This document shows, in pieces, positions 14,106-24,967 of a stretch of 64,000 bases of DNA. Source of the stretch: Casuarius casuarius (lineage: Eukaryota; Chordata; Aves; Casuariiformes; Casuariidae); assembly GCA_003342895.1 (NCBI GenBank), contig PTFA01000337.1, forward strand, positions 806,001 through 870,000, in the 5' to 3' direction. Positions within the stretch are counted from its first letter, which is position 1. Each line of letters starts with the position of its first letter. A program made the translations under genes and the position numbers. The notes beneath the pieces are model-generated. The model had not been told where the DNA came from and made no database searches. It saw nothing but the letters and a program-made list of their open reading frames with translations.

Positions 14106-15475
14106 ACAGCAGTCTATTTTCTTCCTAGTGACAGCCTTTAACACACCTGACGATCATTATCATGTCATCCTCTCAGTTTTCGCTTTTCTGTTCTAAACAA
14201 TCCCAATTATTTCAACATTTTTGCATATCTTTGAACATCCTTGTTACTCTCCACTGGGCTGTTTCCAACTCATTTAATGTGCTTGAAGGCCCAGTGCTTT
14301 CTCCTCCATTTTCATATCCTTTACAAGATGGTTAACATTTTTCTCATCGATTGTCCAAATCATTAATTACAATATTGGCTAGTAGGACATCTGGGACAGA
14401 TTTCTTGGCTGCCCTGCTTGATGCAGCCTTCCAGTTTGATGATAACCTGTTCGACATTGTTTAACTCTCTGTGCACCCTTCTACTATGTTTTCATCTAGC
14501 TGATGTTTGCCTGGCTTGCTTATGAAAATGTTAGAGGCATTCTGGTGTCTGATCCTGTAATTAAGGCATATGACGCTTGCGACTTTTCTCTCATCTATGA
14601 AGACTTTTATCCTGTCAGAAAAAGACACTAGGTTGGTTTGATTTGTTTTGTTCTTGACAGATGCATGTTGACTGCTACTCATTTCCAACTTAAAAATAGA
14701 TGATTTACTTTTTTGTTCCAGGATTTGGGGTTTTCTGGATATTTCTGTATACTGAAGCTAGGCTGACTTGTCTGAAATTACTAATCATCTTTGTTTCTCC
14801 TTTTTTCTTTAAAGACATTACCTACATTTGTAGCTTTCCAATTTTCTGGAATTTCTCTCTTCCTTCACAAATTCTGAAAGATTTCTTTTTAAAATATCCG
14901 AGGATGCACAGTTCCTTGATCAGCCTATATGGGTTTCTATAGGTCTACTTAATCTGAGAGAATTTAACAAATCTAAACATTCTCTAACTGGTAGCTTCAT
15001 TTTAGCTTCTGCATTTATATATGCCATTAGTTATACTAAACTTCTGATCACAGCTGCTTGTGTTAGTATAAACAGCAGCAACAAAAGCTTCAAAAACCTT
15101 GGCTTTCCTGTCATCATCTATCATCAGCCTTCTATTCTCACTGAGGATCTGGTAAATACATTTCTTTTTTCTTTCCTAACTAATTTATGCGTAGCTTTTC
15201 TTTTCTGTTATTGTGCTTCACCGTAGTTTATTCTGTGCCTCACCCCTCCTGATTTTGTCTTCTCATGCTACAGCAGCTCTCTTATACTAATCCTTAGTAA
15301 TTTGACAAGTTTCTCGCGTGTGTATGCTTCCTTTTTGAGTTTCAAATCACTGTAAAGCTGAATTTAGCCAGACTGGGCTTTTAGTGCATTTTATTCCATT
15401 TAGCCTGACGTATGGCTTTTGCTCCACCCAAATTCCTTTCTCCTGTTTATTGTTTCAGTGATGGAACTACAAAAT
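14106..15475 (-). mobile_element. CR1: Ancient CR1 element fragment (pre-avian type)
   Basis: Read on the minus strand, this degenerate stretch follows the order of CR1 ORF2 reverse transcriptase. The best part is a frame at 14461-14688 containing QHASVKNK, TNLVSFSDRI and VFIDER. These correspond to the segment just before motif A (QHGF, then TNL...FFD, then VDEG) of CR1 ORF2. To the right, 14780-14900 and 15100-15400 match, by eye, the antisense of upstream parts of the same protein. They resemble the widespread old CR1 copies of turtles, crocodilians and birds. Divergence is far higher than in the other CR1 copies in this window, implying a much older insertion. Edges are approximate and no 3' terminus was recognised with confidence. 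Confidence 0.72.
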
Positions 15476-17351
15476 CAATTACCAAAAAGCCCCTTCACAA
15501 TGCACATGTAGGAGTCCTAATTTTACTTTTAAAAGAAACAATAATTATGGCATTTACACCTTTGAAGTGCTTGACCTTGCATCCTGAGTAATATAGTGCA
15601 GAACCATGCAGAAGAAGAGAAGTAAAAACAGAAGAAAGCAGGAGACAGAATTGTTACCTAAAGCATACCTTTTCACTGGCCTGCACGACATTTCCTTCCA
15701 ACAAATGTAGCCTTAAAACACAGCTACATCCTCAGCAAGAGGTATAGCAATGCAGGTTGTTGACAATGCCACTCCTGCTTGCTATGATGTGATAAAGTCC
15801 TGGTAAGAAGAGCTGCCCAGAAAGCTGCTTCTTTACTGCATGTGATGTTTTCCAGGTAAATAGCAAGTTCATATTTTGTCTGATTTTTCAAGCTGTTCAG
15901 AACATTTAAAGAACTATGAAAATCCTATGACATTACTAGCTTTTGATATGGAATGACTGAGACTGTTTGGAAAGGTTAAGTCACAGGCTATGGACTTTCA
16001 CTCTTCAGTTTGCTCTCTTTGCCACTAGATTCAGGAAGGACTGCAGGAGTGTTTATTACTCAGTTCCTTTGAAAGGGAAGAAGGAGTTATGTTGGTCAGC
16101 ATGAGACAGTTCACAAAGATTATTTGTTCAGTGTTCATTAATAATTANAATTTAGAAGTTTTGCACTAATATTCATACACACTGAAGACAAATTGTTTTT
16201 CAGACTCTGTCTGTTCCCACAGATTGTTTAACAAGAATACGGCAGCACAGGCTAGGAAAGACCAGGAAAGCCTGTGCTCCTCAAGGTTTTGTTTACCTAA
16301 TTTATAAAGCCAGGAAAAGTATTTCAGTCCTCTTTGCATTTGTTAAGTTATTCATCACTCTGTAAAATATAATCTTCTATAAGCAACTAACCTTCGAATA
16401 TCCTTTGCCTATGCCATTAATATAAATTTGAAGATCATTTTTATGATTATCAGTTCACAGCTGGGAACATACATTCAGATGCTGAATACAATCCCTTAAA
16501 TTAAGCTCCTCCTGTAAATGACTCAACTTATGCAGGGCTATTTCAGGAATACTTCGGGAATGGGCATCTAATTTTTGTGTCATGGAAACAGCTCTCATCT
16601 TACCATATATTTTAGGTCCAATCTAATCCCACCCTAAGCACATAGCCATGGAAATGCTGTATTTCAGTCCATTTGACATTATGGTAAAGTCTTATATGTG
16701 CTAGCCTTTTCACAGAACATCCCAGTAAAGATCACAGATGTGTACTGATAAGTGGAGGCTGAGGGAACTTGTACATAATGAAATCATGTGCAAGCAGCAA
16801 CAGCAGCATTATTTGCTCTAGACAGAGAAGACACAGAGAGAGATTTTTATTAGTAAACTGAATAAGGGTCTGAATCCTGAAAACTGCAATATAGCTGCCT
16901 TGTTATCAATATCCTGATATTTGAAGATCCCAAAGAACTAACACGGAGAAACTTGCTTCTACTTTCCCAGCAATATTACATAAAGGCTGCATATGTCAGA
17001 AGGTAGATATTTTTCCAGACTTCTTTCTAGTATTTTCACTTTAAGATTTTTCAATAAGGAACTTTCAGCAAAATCACATATATATATTTTTTAATTGCCT
17101 CTTTGCAAATGGCCATATTGGGAGTTTCTTTTAAAACCTGACTTAAGAATATCTCTTAGGTATTCAAAGCAAAATAGCAGAGTAAGAAAATGGGACAATG
17201 CTGAGGCGATAGTCTGTTCAACTCTAAAGTTATCCTTTCTTTGAACATATACTTAAATCATACTAGTGTGCTGAAATTCATGTTTTTTCCTCACTGTTTC
17301 TCTTTCTTGGCAGGAATAAATCAAAGGTTGTGGCATTTCAAATTTATTAAG

Positions 17352-17368
17352 TATTTATTTATTTATTA
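17352..17368. repeat. Short (ATTT)n run
   Basis: About four units of ATTT in tandem inside AT-rich DNA. A polymorphic microsatellite is possible. Confidence 0.7.
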
Positions 17369-17662
17369 AGTTTTTATTTGAAGAGGTGAAAATATTTTCC
17401 TATTATTCTGAAGATGATAAGAGAAGTACGGGTTAACGTACACAGAAGAAATAAATTAGATTTTATGTTTCTTTTTAAAGACTATCATTCCTTGGTTAAT
17501 AGTTATAGAAGCATACTAATACAAATAATGCAAAAATTTTTTTTTCAAATTAGTTTGTAAAACAAAAGGTTAGCAAGGAGCCATAAGAATGTAGTCTACA
17601 ATAAGACTACTTTAGCTTGGTAGTTTCCCTCATTTCCATAACATGGTAAATTGCTTGAAGTC

Positions 17663-17688
17663 TTTTATTTATTTATTTATTTATTTTT
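17663..17688. repeat. (TTTA)n microsatellite
   Basis: Roughly six uninterrupted TTTA units flanked by T-rich sequence. Confidence 0.85.
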
Positions 17689-19996
17689 AGAGAATTAGTA
17701 ACACAGTCTGTTATATATAGGATTGAAATTCATCCAAACTTTGAAGTAGTTGCCACTTGCTTTAACTTCAGTCTGAAGGGAAGATGTTGCTACAAAATGC
17801 CTACTATTTTAAGACAATGAAATACTTCAGAATATCTACAGAAAGCAATGATGTACTCTCTCAGTTGCAGGTTAAGCAAGTCAAGGTCTTCTGGTATCCA
17901 CTCTTTCTATCTGATCGTCACACTAAATTCTCTTCTCTACACTTACAATACTTTGAAATTGTTTTTCATGTGCAATCAGATATATACACAGGATTACAGA
18001 AAAGGTCTCACTGTTACTCTAAGTAAAGGCATTAAAACTCCGTTATCTCTTCTAGGGAGGATTAGCCTACTAGAGCAAACTGTGATCATGTTTGTCCTTT
18101 AAACAGTTGCACATCTTGGGTGAATCATCAGTTAAGGAGTATACATAGCTTTTCTTCTTCTCATTTTTGCTCAGATATCCTTGCATGACTTTTATTTTCC
18201 CAATTCTCTCACATCAGTTCTCAAAGTTTCTACATATATCATAAATAAATGGGTCATGAGAGAACTTCCAACCTTTGGGCGTATACATGGGATATATATA
18301 CCATATACACCTTCCAGATTCAGGATAATATTATGCCTTCCTCTGCTAGAGTAAAGAATCAGCTAATAACAGAAGTCTTTTCTCCATCAATGCACATATA
18401 GATAACGAACAATTCTTTCTACTACTGGGTACATTTTATCTTCTGTTTTATCTTCTCGAATCAGACACGTTTTTCCATCCTCTAATTATAATTTTGTTTC
18501 TCTATGAAATTCTTCCAGTCTGACAACATCCTTTTTTCAAATGTGGATAACAGGTCTAGACACCATGTCAGTATCAGTATTAATAATTATACTATATATA
18601 ACANGAAAACTACTCTTAGTTTTCTTTTGCTGCTGCAAGAAACTGAATAATTTTATAAGTAAAGCAGACCAGCAAGGAGCTCGCTTTCAGTATCTAAATT
18701 ACCATTATCCCTAGTTTTTTTTCAGTATCTGTACACTCAGGGTACTCTTTGTCAACTTGCAAGGGTACTTACAGGACTTCTTTTTTCATTTATGTTCTGC
18801 CAGTTTGTTGTCCTAAAGGACACACTATTAACACAAATTTATTTTAATGGTCAGTCTAGACTCATTCATATAGCTGACCTACCCTTTACTAACCAAATAT
18901 CATTGCTTATGATTTTCTTCACCTTTTAGTCAACAATTCATATTTTTTCCAAGTCACATCAAATGTAAAAATAACACTAGACCAAAAGGAGATTTCTCTG
19001 TGATGTAAGGATTCCCTGTTTACAATCGCTTTTTATCATCTATCAGTTAAGAAATTTTAATGAATTTACGTAGTTCTTGTTTTCGTGACACTATTAAGAT
19101 GGGGTAAATCAAACAAAAAGAGCCATACCAGCATTTCTTTCCATATTAGAATCTCTAGCATGTAAACTATGCAAATACTAGCCCTAATTATGACGGTAGT
19201 ACACCAGTATTTTTCTAATATGGAAGTGACACTGATTGTTGGACGCTGGATGCAAAGAAATTCATAAAGATTGAAAAAGGAAGGCAAAACCAGGATGGAA
19301 ATTAATTTTTTAAAAATAACCAATATGCTGGGAATGAGGGAATGTCAAAATTTGTTTAAAAACATTGGACAAAGATACTTTTTTCCCTTCTTCTCTTCCT
19401 TCCAGTAATATCATATTCCGCGCATGTAGTTGGGAGAAAATCCATAAAATATGAAATACTAGAATATAAACTAGCACAGAATAGTCTAAGGCAGGCTATT
19501 TTTAGGAGTAGGGATAAGGAAGCAATATTTCCTTCCTAAAAAGCCTTGCTGTTATGACACAGACTGTGATCATTTCTGAGTTACGGACTTCGTAAAAATA
19601 CTCACATGAAGGGAGGTTGGTGAAGGATGACTGATTTATGAACTAAAACAACAGAAAGAAGAATAATTCATGTAATTATCAACTATTATGTAACATGATA
19701 ACTTGTGCATAATTAAAGGCAAAAATATATAGGATGAGTGTATTACAAAGTGACTAGGAGAAGAAGTTAAAGTGATCTCTTTAGTTTGTAAGCATTTTAA
19801 TGAATAAGGGAGCTAAAAGCATTTCAAACCAGACTGCTGATCCTCCTCATGTGCTTGTGACTTGATATTCCTGCTCTTGCTAGAATGAAAATACAAATTC
19901 TCTGAATAAAATAGAGGAAATGTGATCTGAGGGAATTTAGATACACTTGCTGCAGAATAAACTTCTGGCTCAACAGACTAGGGATATGTCCTGAGA

Positions 19997-20019
19997 AGCA
20001 GCAGCAGCAGCAGCAGCAG
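19997..20019. repeat. (AGC)7 trinucleotide repeat
   Basis: Seven perfect AGC units followed by AG. A minus-strand open frame crossing it would encode a Cys run, but nothing else suggests that frame is coding. Confidence 0.9.
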
Positions 20020-20777
20020 AAAGGGCATTTGGATTGGGACATCCTAAGCAAAAGTCTCATTCATCTAGCAAAAGGAAGGAAAGACAACTTCTCCATCTTG
20101 ATTTTGAGAATGGCATTCAAGCTGCTTCTGAATCAGATCCAAAGAGTAAATGGTTTGCTTTAATAACTTCGAAACAAAGCATTTCCAATTTGAGTGAATA
20201 TATCTTTTGGAAAATAAATGAGCGTTCATAGTAACTGCAAGTAAACGTAAAATAAATTATCCCAGACTCTCATCATTTGCTATATTAATCTGTACTTCCN
20301 TGAATGTATCCTAAATTCAGAATTCAGAGTAGTCTTTCAATACACACAAAACTTATCCTATTACTTGTTCCACGAGATATTTTTAAAACTGCAGATAGGA
20401 CAAAATATAAAGAAAGCATCCAACGTTACAAACCTGTGTTCGTTGTTTGACTACACATTACCTGGCAGTTCTCCTCTGTCACTGCAGCTCAGCTTCTGCT
20501 TCCTTTATTGGATATGTTCCCTCAACTCTCTTGTCCCCTTTTTGTACATTATTTCTTGGTTCAGTGCCATACTTTTTCCTTTTAGATTCTGCACAACATT
20601 GTAGGAAGAGCACCGTCATTGTCTGTCATCAGCCAGAAGGTTCTCATCACTCTAGTCACAAACCCAACCGCAACAGGATTGTCACTCAGGCAAATGGTGG
20701 AGTATTGGTGTGCTTCTGGCTAAAAAATCACCAGAGAAGCACAGCCACCTCTATTGATCACTCATACGATTACAAGC

Positions 20778-20796
20778 TTTTTTTTTTTTTTTTTTT
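20778..20796. repeat. T19 homopolymer
   Basis: Nineteen consecutive T. No retroposed gene body was recognised next to it on either side. Confidence 0.9.
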
Positions 20797-21234
20797 AGAT
20801 ATTACAAGTCTTTCAGCATGTAATGTGTCAAAATACAGTAATCTCTGATCTAAATTACCTAGCTTTTTGGATGTGCACTGATCATGCTTGTGGTATGCTG
20901 AGACAAGAGTGAGTTGGTCAGAGATCCAAGATTCAATAACCTGCACATTTTCCTCAAAATTAGGATAGGCCAAAATACCAAAGTTCTTTCAATTTTAAAC
21001 GCTGGGTTTATTGGAACATTAACTTCAAAATGAGTTAATTTAGACAAAGAAAACTCAAAGTATCTGATAGGATAGAACAGAAGTCTGAGGTATATAAGCA
21101 AAACTCCTCTTTTCCCTGTAGGCTTTCAGGATGGCTACTTTCCTCTAGTTTTACTTTCAGGCTACCAACTTTCAGTGGGTTTCTGAGTTGCGCCAAACTT
21201 TATGCAGTCCCTAAGAACCGTCCCCCTCCTTCTG

Positions 21235-21250
21235 CCCCCCCCCCCCCCCC
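21235..21250. repeat. C16 homopolymer at the CR1 left edge
   Basis: Sixteen consecutive C within a pyrimidine-rich stretch (about 21219-21264). The complementary G run could form a quadruplex and is a common site of sequencing error. It lies close to where the CR1 similarity starts. Confidence 0.9.
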
Positions 21251-21427
21251 GACCTTTTTTGCCCCTTCTGAATCACGGTTGTCTTCCACCTGCTCTACCC
21301 AGCTGTCTCCCAGTCTTGGCTTTGCAGTCTCTCTCCTGGCCGTGAGCATCCTCTCCTCTTCCTGCTGGCATGCTGCCTTCCTGTTACCCTTTGAATGTAA
21401 CATAGCACAAAGCCCTCCACTAGTGCC

Positions 21428-22016
21428 CTGCAGGCTGAGGAGGAGCTGGGCATGGCTTCAAGGGAAGCAACTGGGCCGACAGACCCTGTGCCTTGTGGGA
21501 ACACCCAGAAGAAGCGAAGTGAGTGATTGTTGTGGGTGACTCCCTGCTGCAGGGGACAGAGGAACCTATCTGATGACCTGACCTCTTGTCTAGAGAGGTT
21601 TGTTGCCTGCCGGGGGCTTGAGTATGAGATGTCATGGAAAGACCGCCAAGGCCTGTCCACGCGTCTGACCATTACCCTCTGCTGCTCTTCCATGTGGACA
21701 CTAATGATACCAAGGGCAAATTGGAAACCATCAAACAGGACTTCAGCGCTCTGGGGATGGTGGTCAAGGGTCTGGGAGCCCAGGTCATTTTCTCCTCAAT
21801 CCTGCCAGTGAGGGGGATGGATGGGGGAGGAATAAATGGATTTTCCTAGTTAACAACTGGCTGCGCCACTGGTGTTGGCAACAGGGTTTTGGGTTCTATG
21901 ACCATGGGACCCTGTTTGAAGACCGACAACTGATGGGGAGAGATGGGATCCACCTCACTAAACGAGGCACGTGTGTCTTTGCCAACAGATTGGCCAGCCT
22001 GGTAAGTTTAAACTAG
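21428..22016 (+). pseudogene. CR1 ORF1 C-terminal part, SGNH esterase-like, frameshifted
   Basis: Three frames must be combined to follow the domain. Block I (VIVVGDSLLQGTEEP) is at 21523-21570, with the nucleophile Ser in GDS at 21541-21543. The central part (frame 21634-21849) carries HYPLLLFHVDTNDT at about 21670-21711. Here the usual GTND of block III reads DTND, so the oxyanion Gly is replaced by Asp. Block V (DGIHLT) is at 21942-21959 and has the catalytic Asp and His. The frame then ends at the TAG at 22014-22016. A stop follows block I near 21571, and one-base shifts occur before block I, before 21634 and near 21849. CR1 ORF1 proteins are known to carry such esterase domains. The role there is thought to be lipid or membrane interaction and is not settled. 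The N-terminal half of ORF1 is absent or unrecognised. Confidence 0.85.
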
Positions 22017-22091
22017 GAAAGATGGGGGAAGGGGAGAGTTATAGAGACAGGGTAGTCAGCAAAACACAGATCAAATTGGGATGCCTCCAGA

Positions 22092-24967
22092 ATGTGCATG
22101 CAGTCGGGGAAGTGCGTATGGGACATGGCTATGGAGGATCCTCTTGCACCCCTCCCGGGAAACCTGCATGCTCCATTACCTCTCCGAAATGCCTGTACAC
22201 CAACGCATAATAACAGCATGGGGAATGAACAGAAAGAATTAGAGATCTGTGTGCAGTCGCAGGGCCATGATCTCACTGCAATTACAGAGACGTGGTGGGA
22301 TATGGCCCGCATGACCGGAATGCTGTCATGGATGGCTACGTGCTTGTTAGGAAAGACAGGCCAGGAAGGCGAGGTGGTGGAGTTTTCTTTATGTGAGAGA
22401 GCAACTGGAATGTATCGAGCTTTGCATATGAGTAGATGAAGAGTGAGTTGAGAGCTTATGGGCAAGGATTAAAGGGCAGGCTAACATGGGTGACACTGTT
22501 GTGGGTGTTTACTACAGGCCACCTGATCAGGAAGAGGAAGCTGATGACGCTTTCTACAGACAGCTGGAAGTAGCCTCACGATCACAGGCCCTGGTTATCA
22601 TGGGAGACTTCAACCACCCTGATATCTGCTGGAAAGACAATACAGCTAGGCACAGCTGTGGAGGTCCAGGAGGTTCCTGCAGAGCATTGATGATAACTTT
22701 TTGACACAGGTTGTGGAGGAGCCAACAAGGAGAGGTGTGCTGCTGTACCTTGTACTAAACAAACAAAGAAGGACTGGTTGGAGATGTGAAGGTTGGGGGC
22801 GGCCTTGCCTGCAGTGATCATGAGGTGGCAGAGTTCAGGATCCTGTGAGGAGGAAGCAAGGCAATAAGTAGGATTGCAACCCTGGGCTGCAGGACAGCAA
22901 ACTTTGGCCTCTTCAGGGACCTATTTAGAAGAATCCCATGGGTTAGGGCCCTATAAGGAAGGTGGGTCCAAGAGAGCTGGTTAATATTCAAGCATCACTT
23001 CCTCCAAGCTCAAGATTGGTGCATGCCTATGAGTAAGAAGTCAAGCAAAGGGGGCAGGAGACCTGCATGGATGATCAAGGAGATCCCGGCAAAACTCAAA
23101 CAGAAGAAGGAAGTGTACAGAATGTGGAAAAAGGGATAGGCCACTTGGGAGGAATATAGGAATGTTGTCAGAGTATGCAGGGATGTGACAAGGAAGGCTA
23201 AGGCCCATTTGGAATTAAATCTGGCAAGGGATGTCAAGGACAACAAGAAGGGCTTCTTCAAATACCTCAGTAGCAAAAGGAAGACTAGGGAAAACGTGGG
23301 CCCGTTACTGAATGGGGCAGGGGCCCTGGTGACGAAGGATACAGAGAAGGCAGAGTTACTGAATGTCGTCTTTGCTTCAGTCTTTACTGCTAAGGCCATC
23401 CCTCAGGAATCCTAGATCCTGGAGACATGAGAGAGAGTATGGAGAAAGGAAGACTATCCCTTGGTTGAGGAGGATCAGGTTAGAGATCATTTAGGCAAAC
23501 CTGACACCCACAAATCCATGGGCCCCGATGGGATGCACCCATCACTGCTGAGGGAGCTGGCGGATGTCATTGCTAGGCCACTCTCCATCATCTTTGAAAG
23601 GTCATGGAGAACAGGAGAGGTGCCTGAGGACTGGAAGAAAGCTAGTGTCACTCCAGTCTTCAAAAAGGGCAAGAAGGAAGACCCAGGAAACTACAGGCCA
23701 GTCAGCCTCACCTCCATCCCTGGAAACCTGGTGGAAGAGCTCATCCTGGATGTCATCTCTAAGCATGTGGAGGAAAAGAAGGTGATCAGGAGTAGTCAGC
23801 ATGGATTCACCAGGGAGAAATCATGCTTAACCAATCTGATAGCCTTCTATGATGGAATGATAGCCTGGGTAGATGAGGGGAGAGCAGTGGATATTGTCTA
23901 CCTTAACTTCAGCAAGGCTTTTGACACTGTCTCCCATAGCATCCTCATAGGCAAGCTCAGGAAGTGTGGTTAGATGAGTGGACAGGGAGGTGGATTGAGA
24001 ACTAGCTGAATGGCAGAGCTCAGAGTTGTGATCAGCGGCGCAGTCTGTTTGGAGGCCTGTAGCTAGCGGTGTCCCCCCAGGGGTCGGTACTGGGTCCAGC
24101 ATTGTTCAACCTCTTCATCAATGACCTGGATAAAGGGACAGCGTGCACCCTCAGAAAGTTTGCTGATGATACAAAACTGGGAGGAGTGGCTGCTACACCA
24201 GAGGGCTGTGCTGCCATGCAGAGGGACGTCAACAGGCTGGAGAGTTGGGCAGAGAGGAACCTCATGAAGTTCAACAACGGCAAGTGCAGGGTCCTGNATG
24301 CAGAGTCCTGCACCTAGGGAGGAATAACCCCATGCACCAGCACAGGTTGGGGGCTGACCTGCTGGAAAGCAGCTCTGCAGAGAAAGACCTGGAAGTCCTG
24401 GTGGACAACAAGTTAACCATGAGACAGCAATGTGCTCTTGTGGCCAAGACCAATGGTATCCTGGGGTGCATTAGGAAAAGTGTTGCCAGCAGGTCGAGGG
24501 AGGTGATCCTCCCCCTCTACTCAGCCCTGGTGTAGCCACATCTGGAGTGCTGTGTCCTGTTCTGGGCTCCGCAGTACAGGAGAGACATGGAGCTACTGGA
24601 GCGAGTCCAGTGGAGGGCTACAAAGATGATGAAGGGACTGGAGCATCTCTCCCATGAGGAAAGGCTGAGAGAGCTGGGCCTGTTCAGCCTGGAGAAGACT
24701 GAGAAGGGATCTTATCAGTGTATACAAATTTATAAGGGAGGGTGTCAAGAGGATGGGGCCAGACTATTTTCAGTGGTGCCCAGTGACAGGACAAGAGGCA
24801 ACGGGCACAAACTGAAACACAGGAAGTTCCACCTGAATATGAGAAAAAATTTCTTTACTGTGAGGGTGACAGAGCACTGGAACAGCTTGTCCAGAGAAAT
24901 TGTGGAGTCTCCTTCTCTGGAGATATTCAAAACCCGGCTGGATGCAATCCTGTGCAACATACTCTAG
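22092..24967 (+). pseudogene. CR1 ORF2 (endonuclease and reverse transcriptase), inactivated
   Basis: ORF2 nicks the target DNA and reverse-transcribes CR1 RNA at the nick. The apurinic-type endonuclease is visible as TETWWD (22284-22301, catalytic Glu at 22287-22289), GDFNHPD (Asp at 22606-22608) and SDHE (His at 22819-22821). The linker carries [19 protein letters not shown] (from about 23176). Reverse transcriptase parts include NYRPVSLTS, SSQHGFT, motif A at 23899-23934 reading YLNFSKAFDTV, the PQGSVLGP block (from 24072), motif C as FADDTKL (24159-24179) and the C-terminal region ending at TAG 24965-24967. Motif A has Asn (AAC, 23905-23907) where the catalytic Asp is expected. Several frameshifts occur (near 22305, 22670, 22780, 23970 and 24297), with stops at 23413-23415 and 24533-24535. 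The ATG at 22092 is in frame with the first recognisable part, but the true start is uncertain. Confidence 0.92.
24285..24310 (+). repeat. 14-bp imperfect tandem duplication inside CR1 ORF2
   Basis: TGCAGGGTCCTG (24285-24296) is followed after two bases (N and A) by TGCAGAGTCCTG (24299-24310). The other CR1 copies have this motif once. The extra 14 bases change the reading frame by two. That accounts for the switch from the frame containing motif C to the frame that runs to the ORF2 stop. Confidence 0.85.

Larger units (their letters stand above)
15476..21209. other. Intergenic or intronic AT-rich DNA with simple repeats only
   Basis: No exon, RNA gene or interspersed repeat was recognised. 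Short TTTA-type runs, an (AGC)7 run and a T19 run are listed separately. Open frames here (up to 133 codons at 20447-20848) are overlapping, motif-free and partly made of simple repeats. Confidence 0.5.

Noticed and set aside
19824..20060. Minus-strand frame with a Cys run
   Set aside because: The Cys run is the translation of the (AGC)7 microsatellite.
20447..20848. Open frame of 133 codons on the plus strand
   Set aside because: It overlaps another long frame, ends in a poly-T-encoded Phe run and has no motif or splice support. It looks like a chance frame.
22013..22465. Minus-strand frame of 150 codons
   Set aside because: It is the antisense shadow of the CR1 ORF1-ORF2 junction and the endonuclease region.
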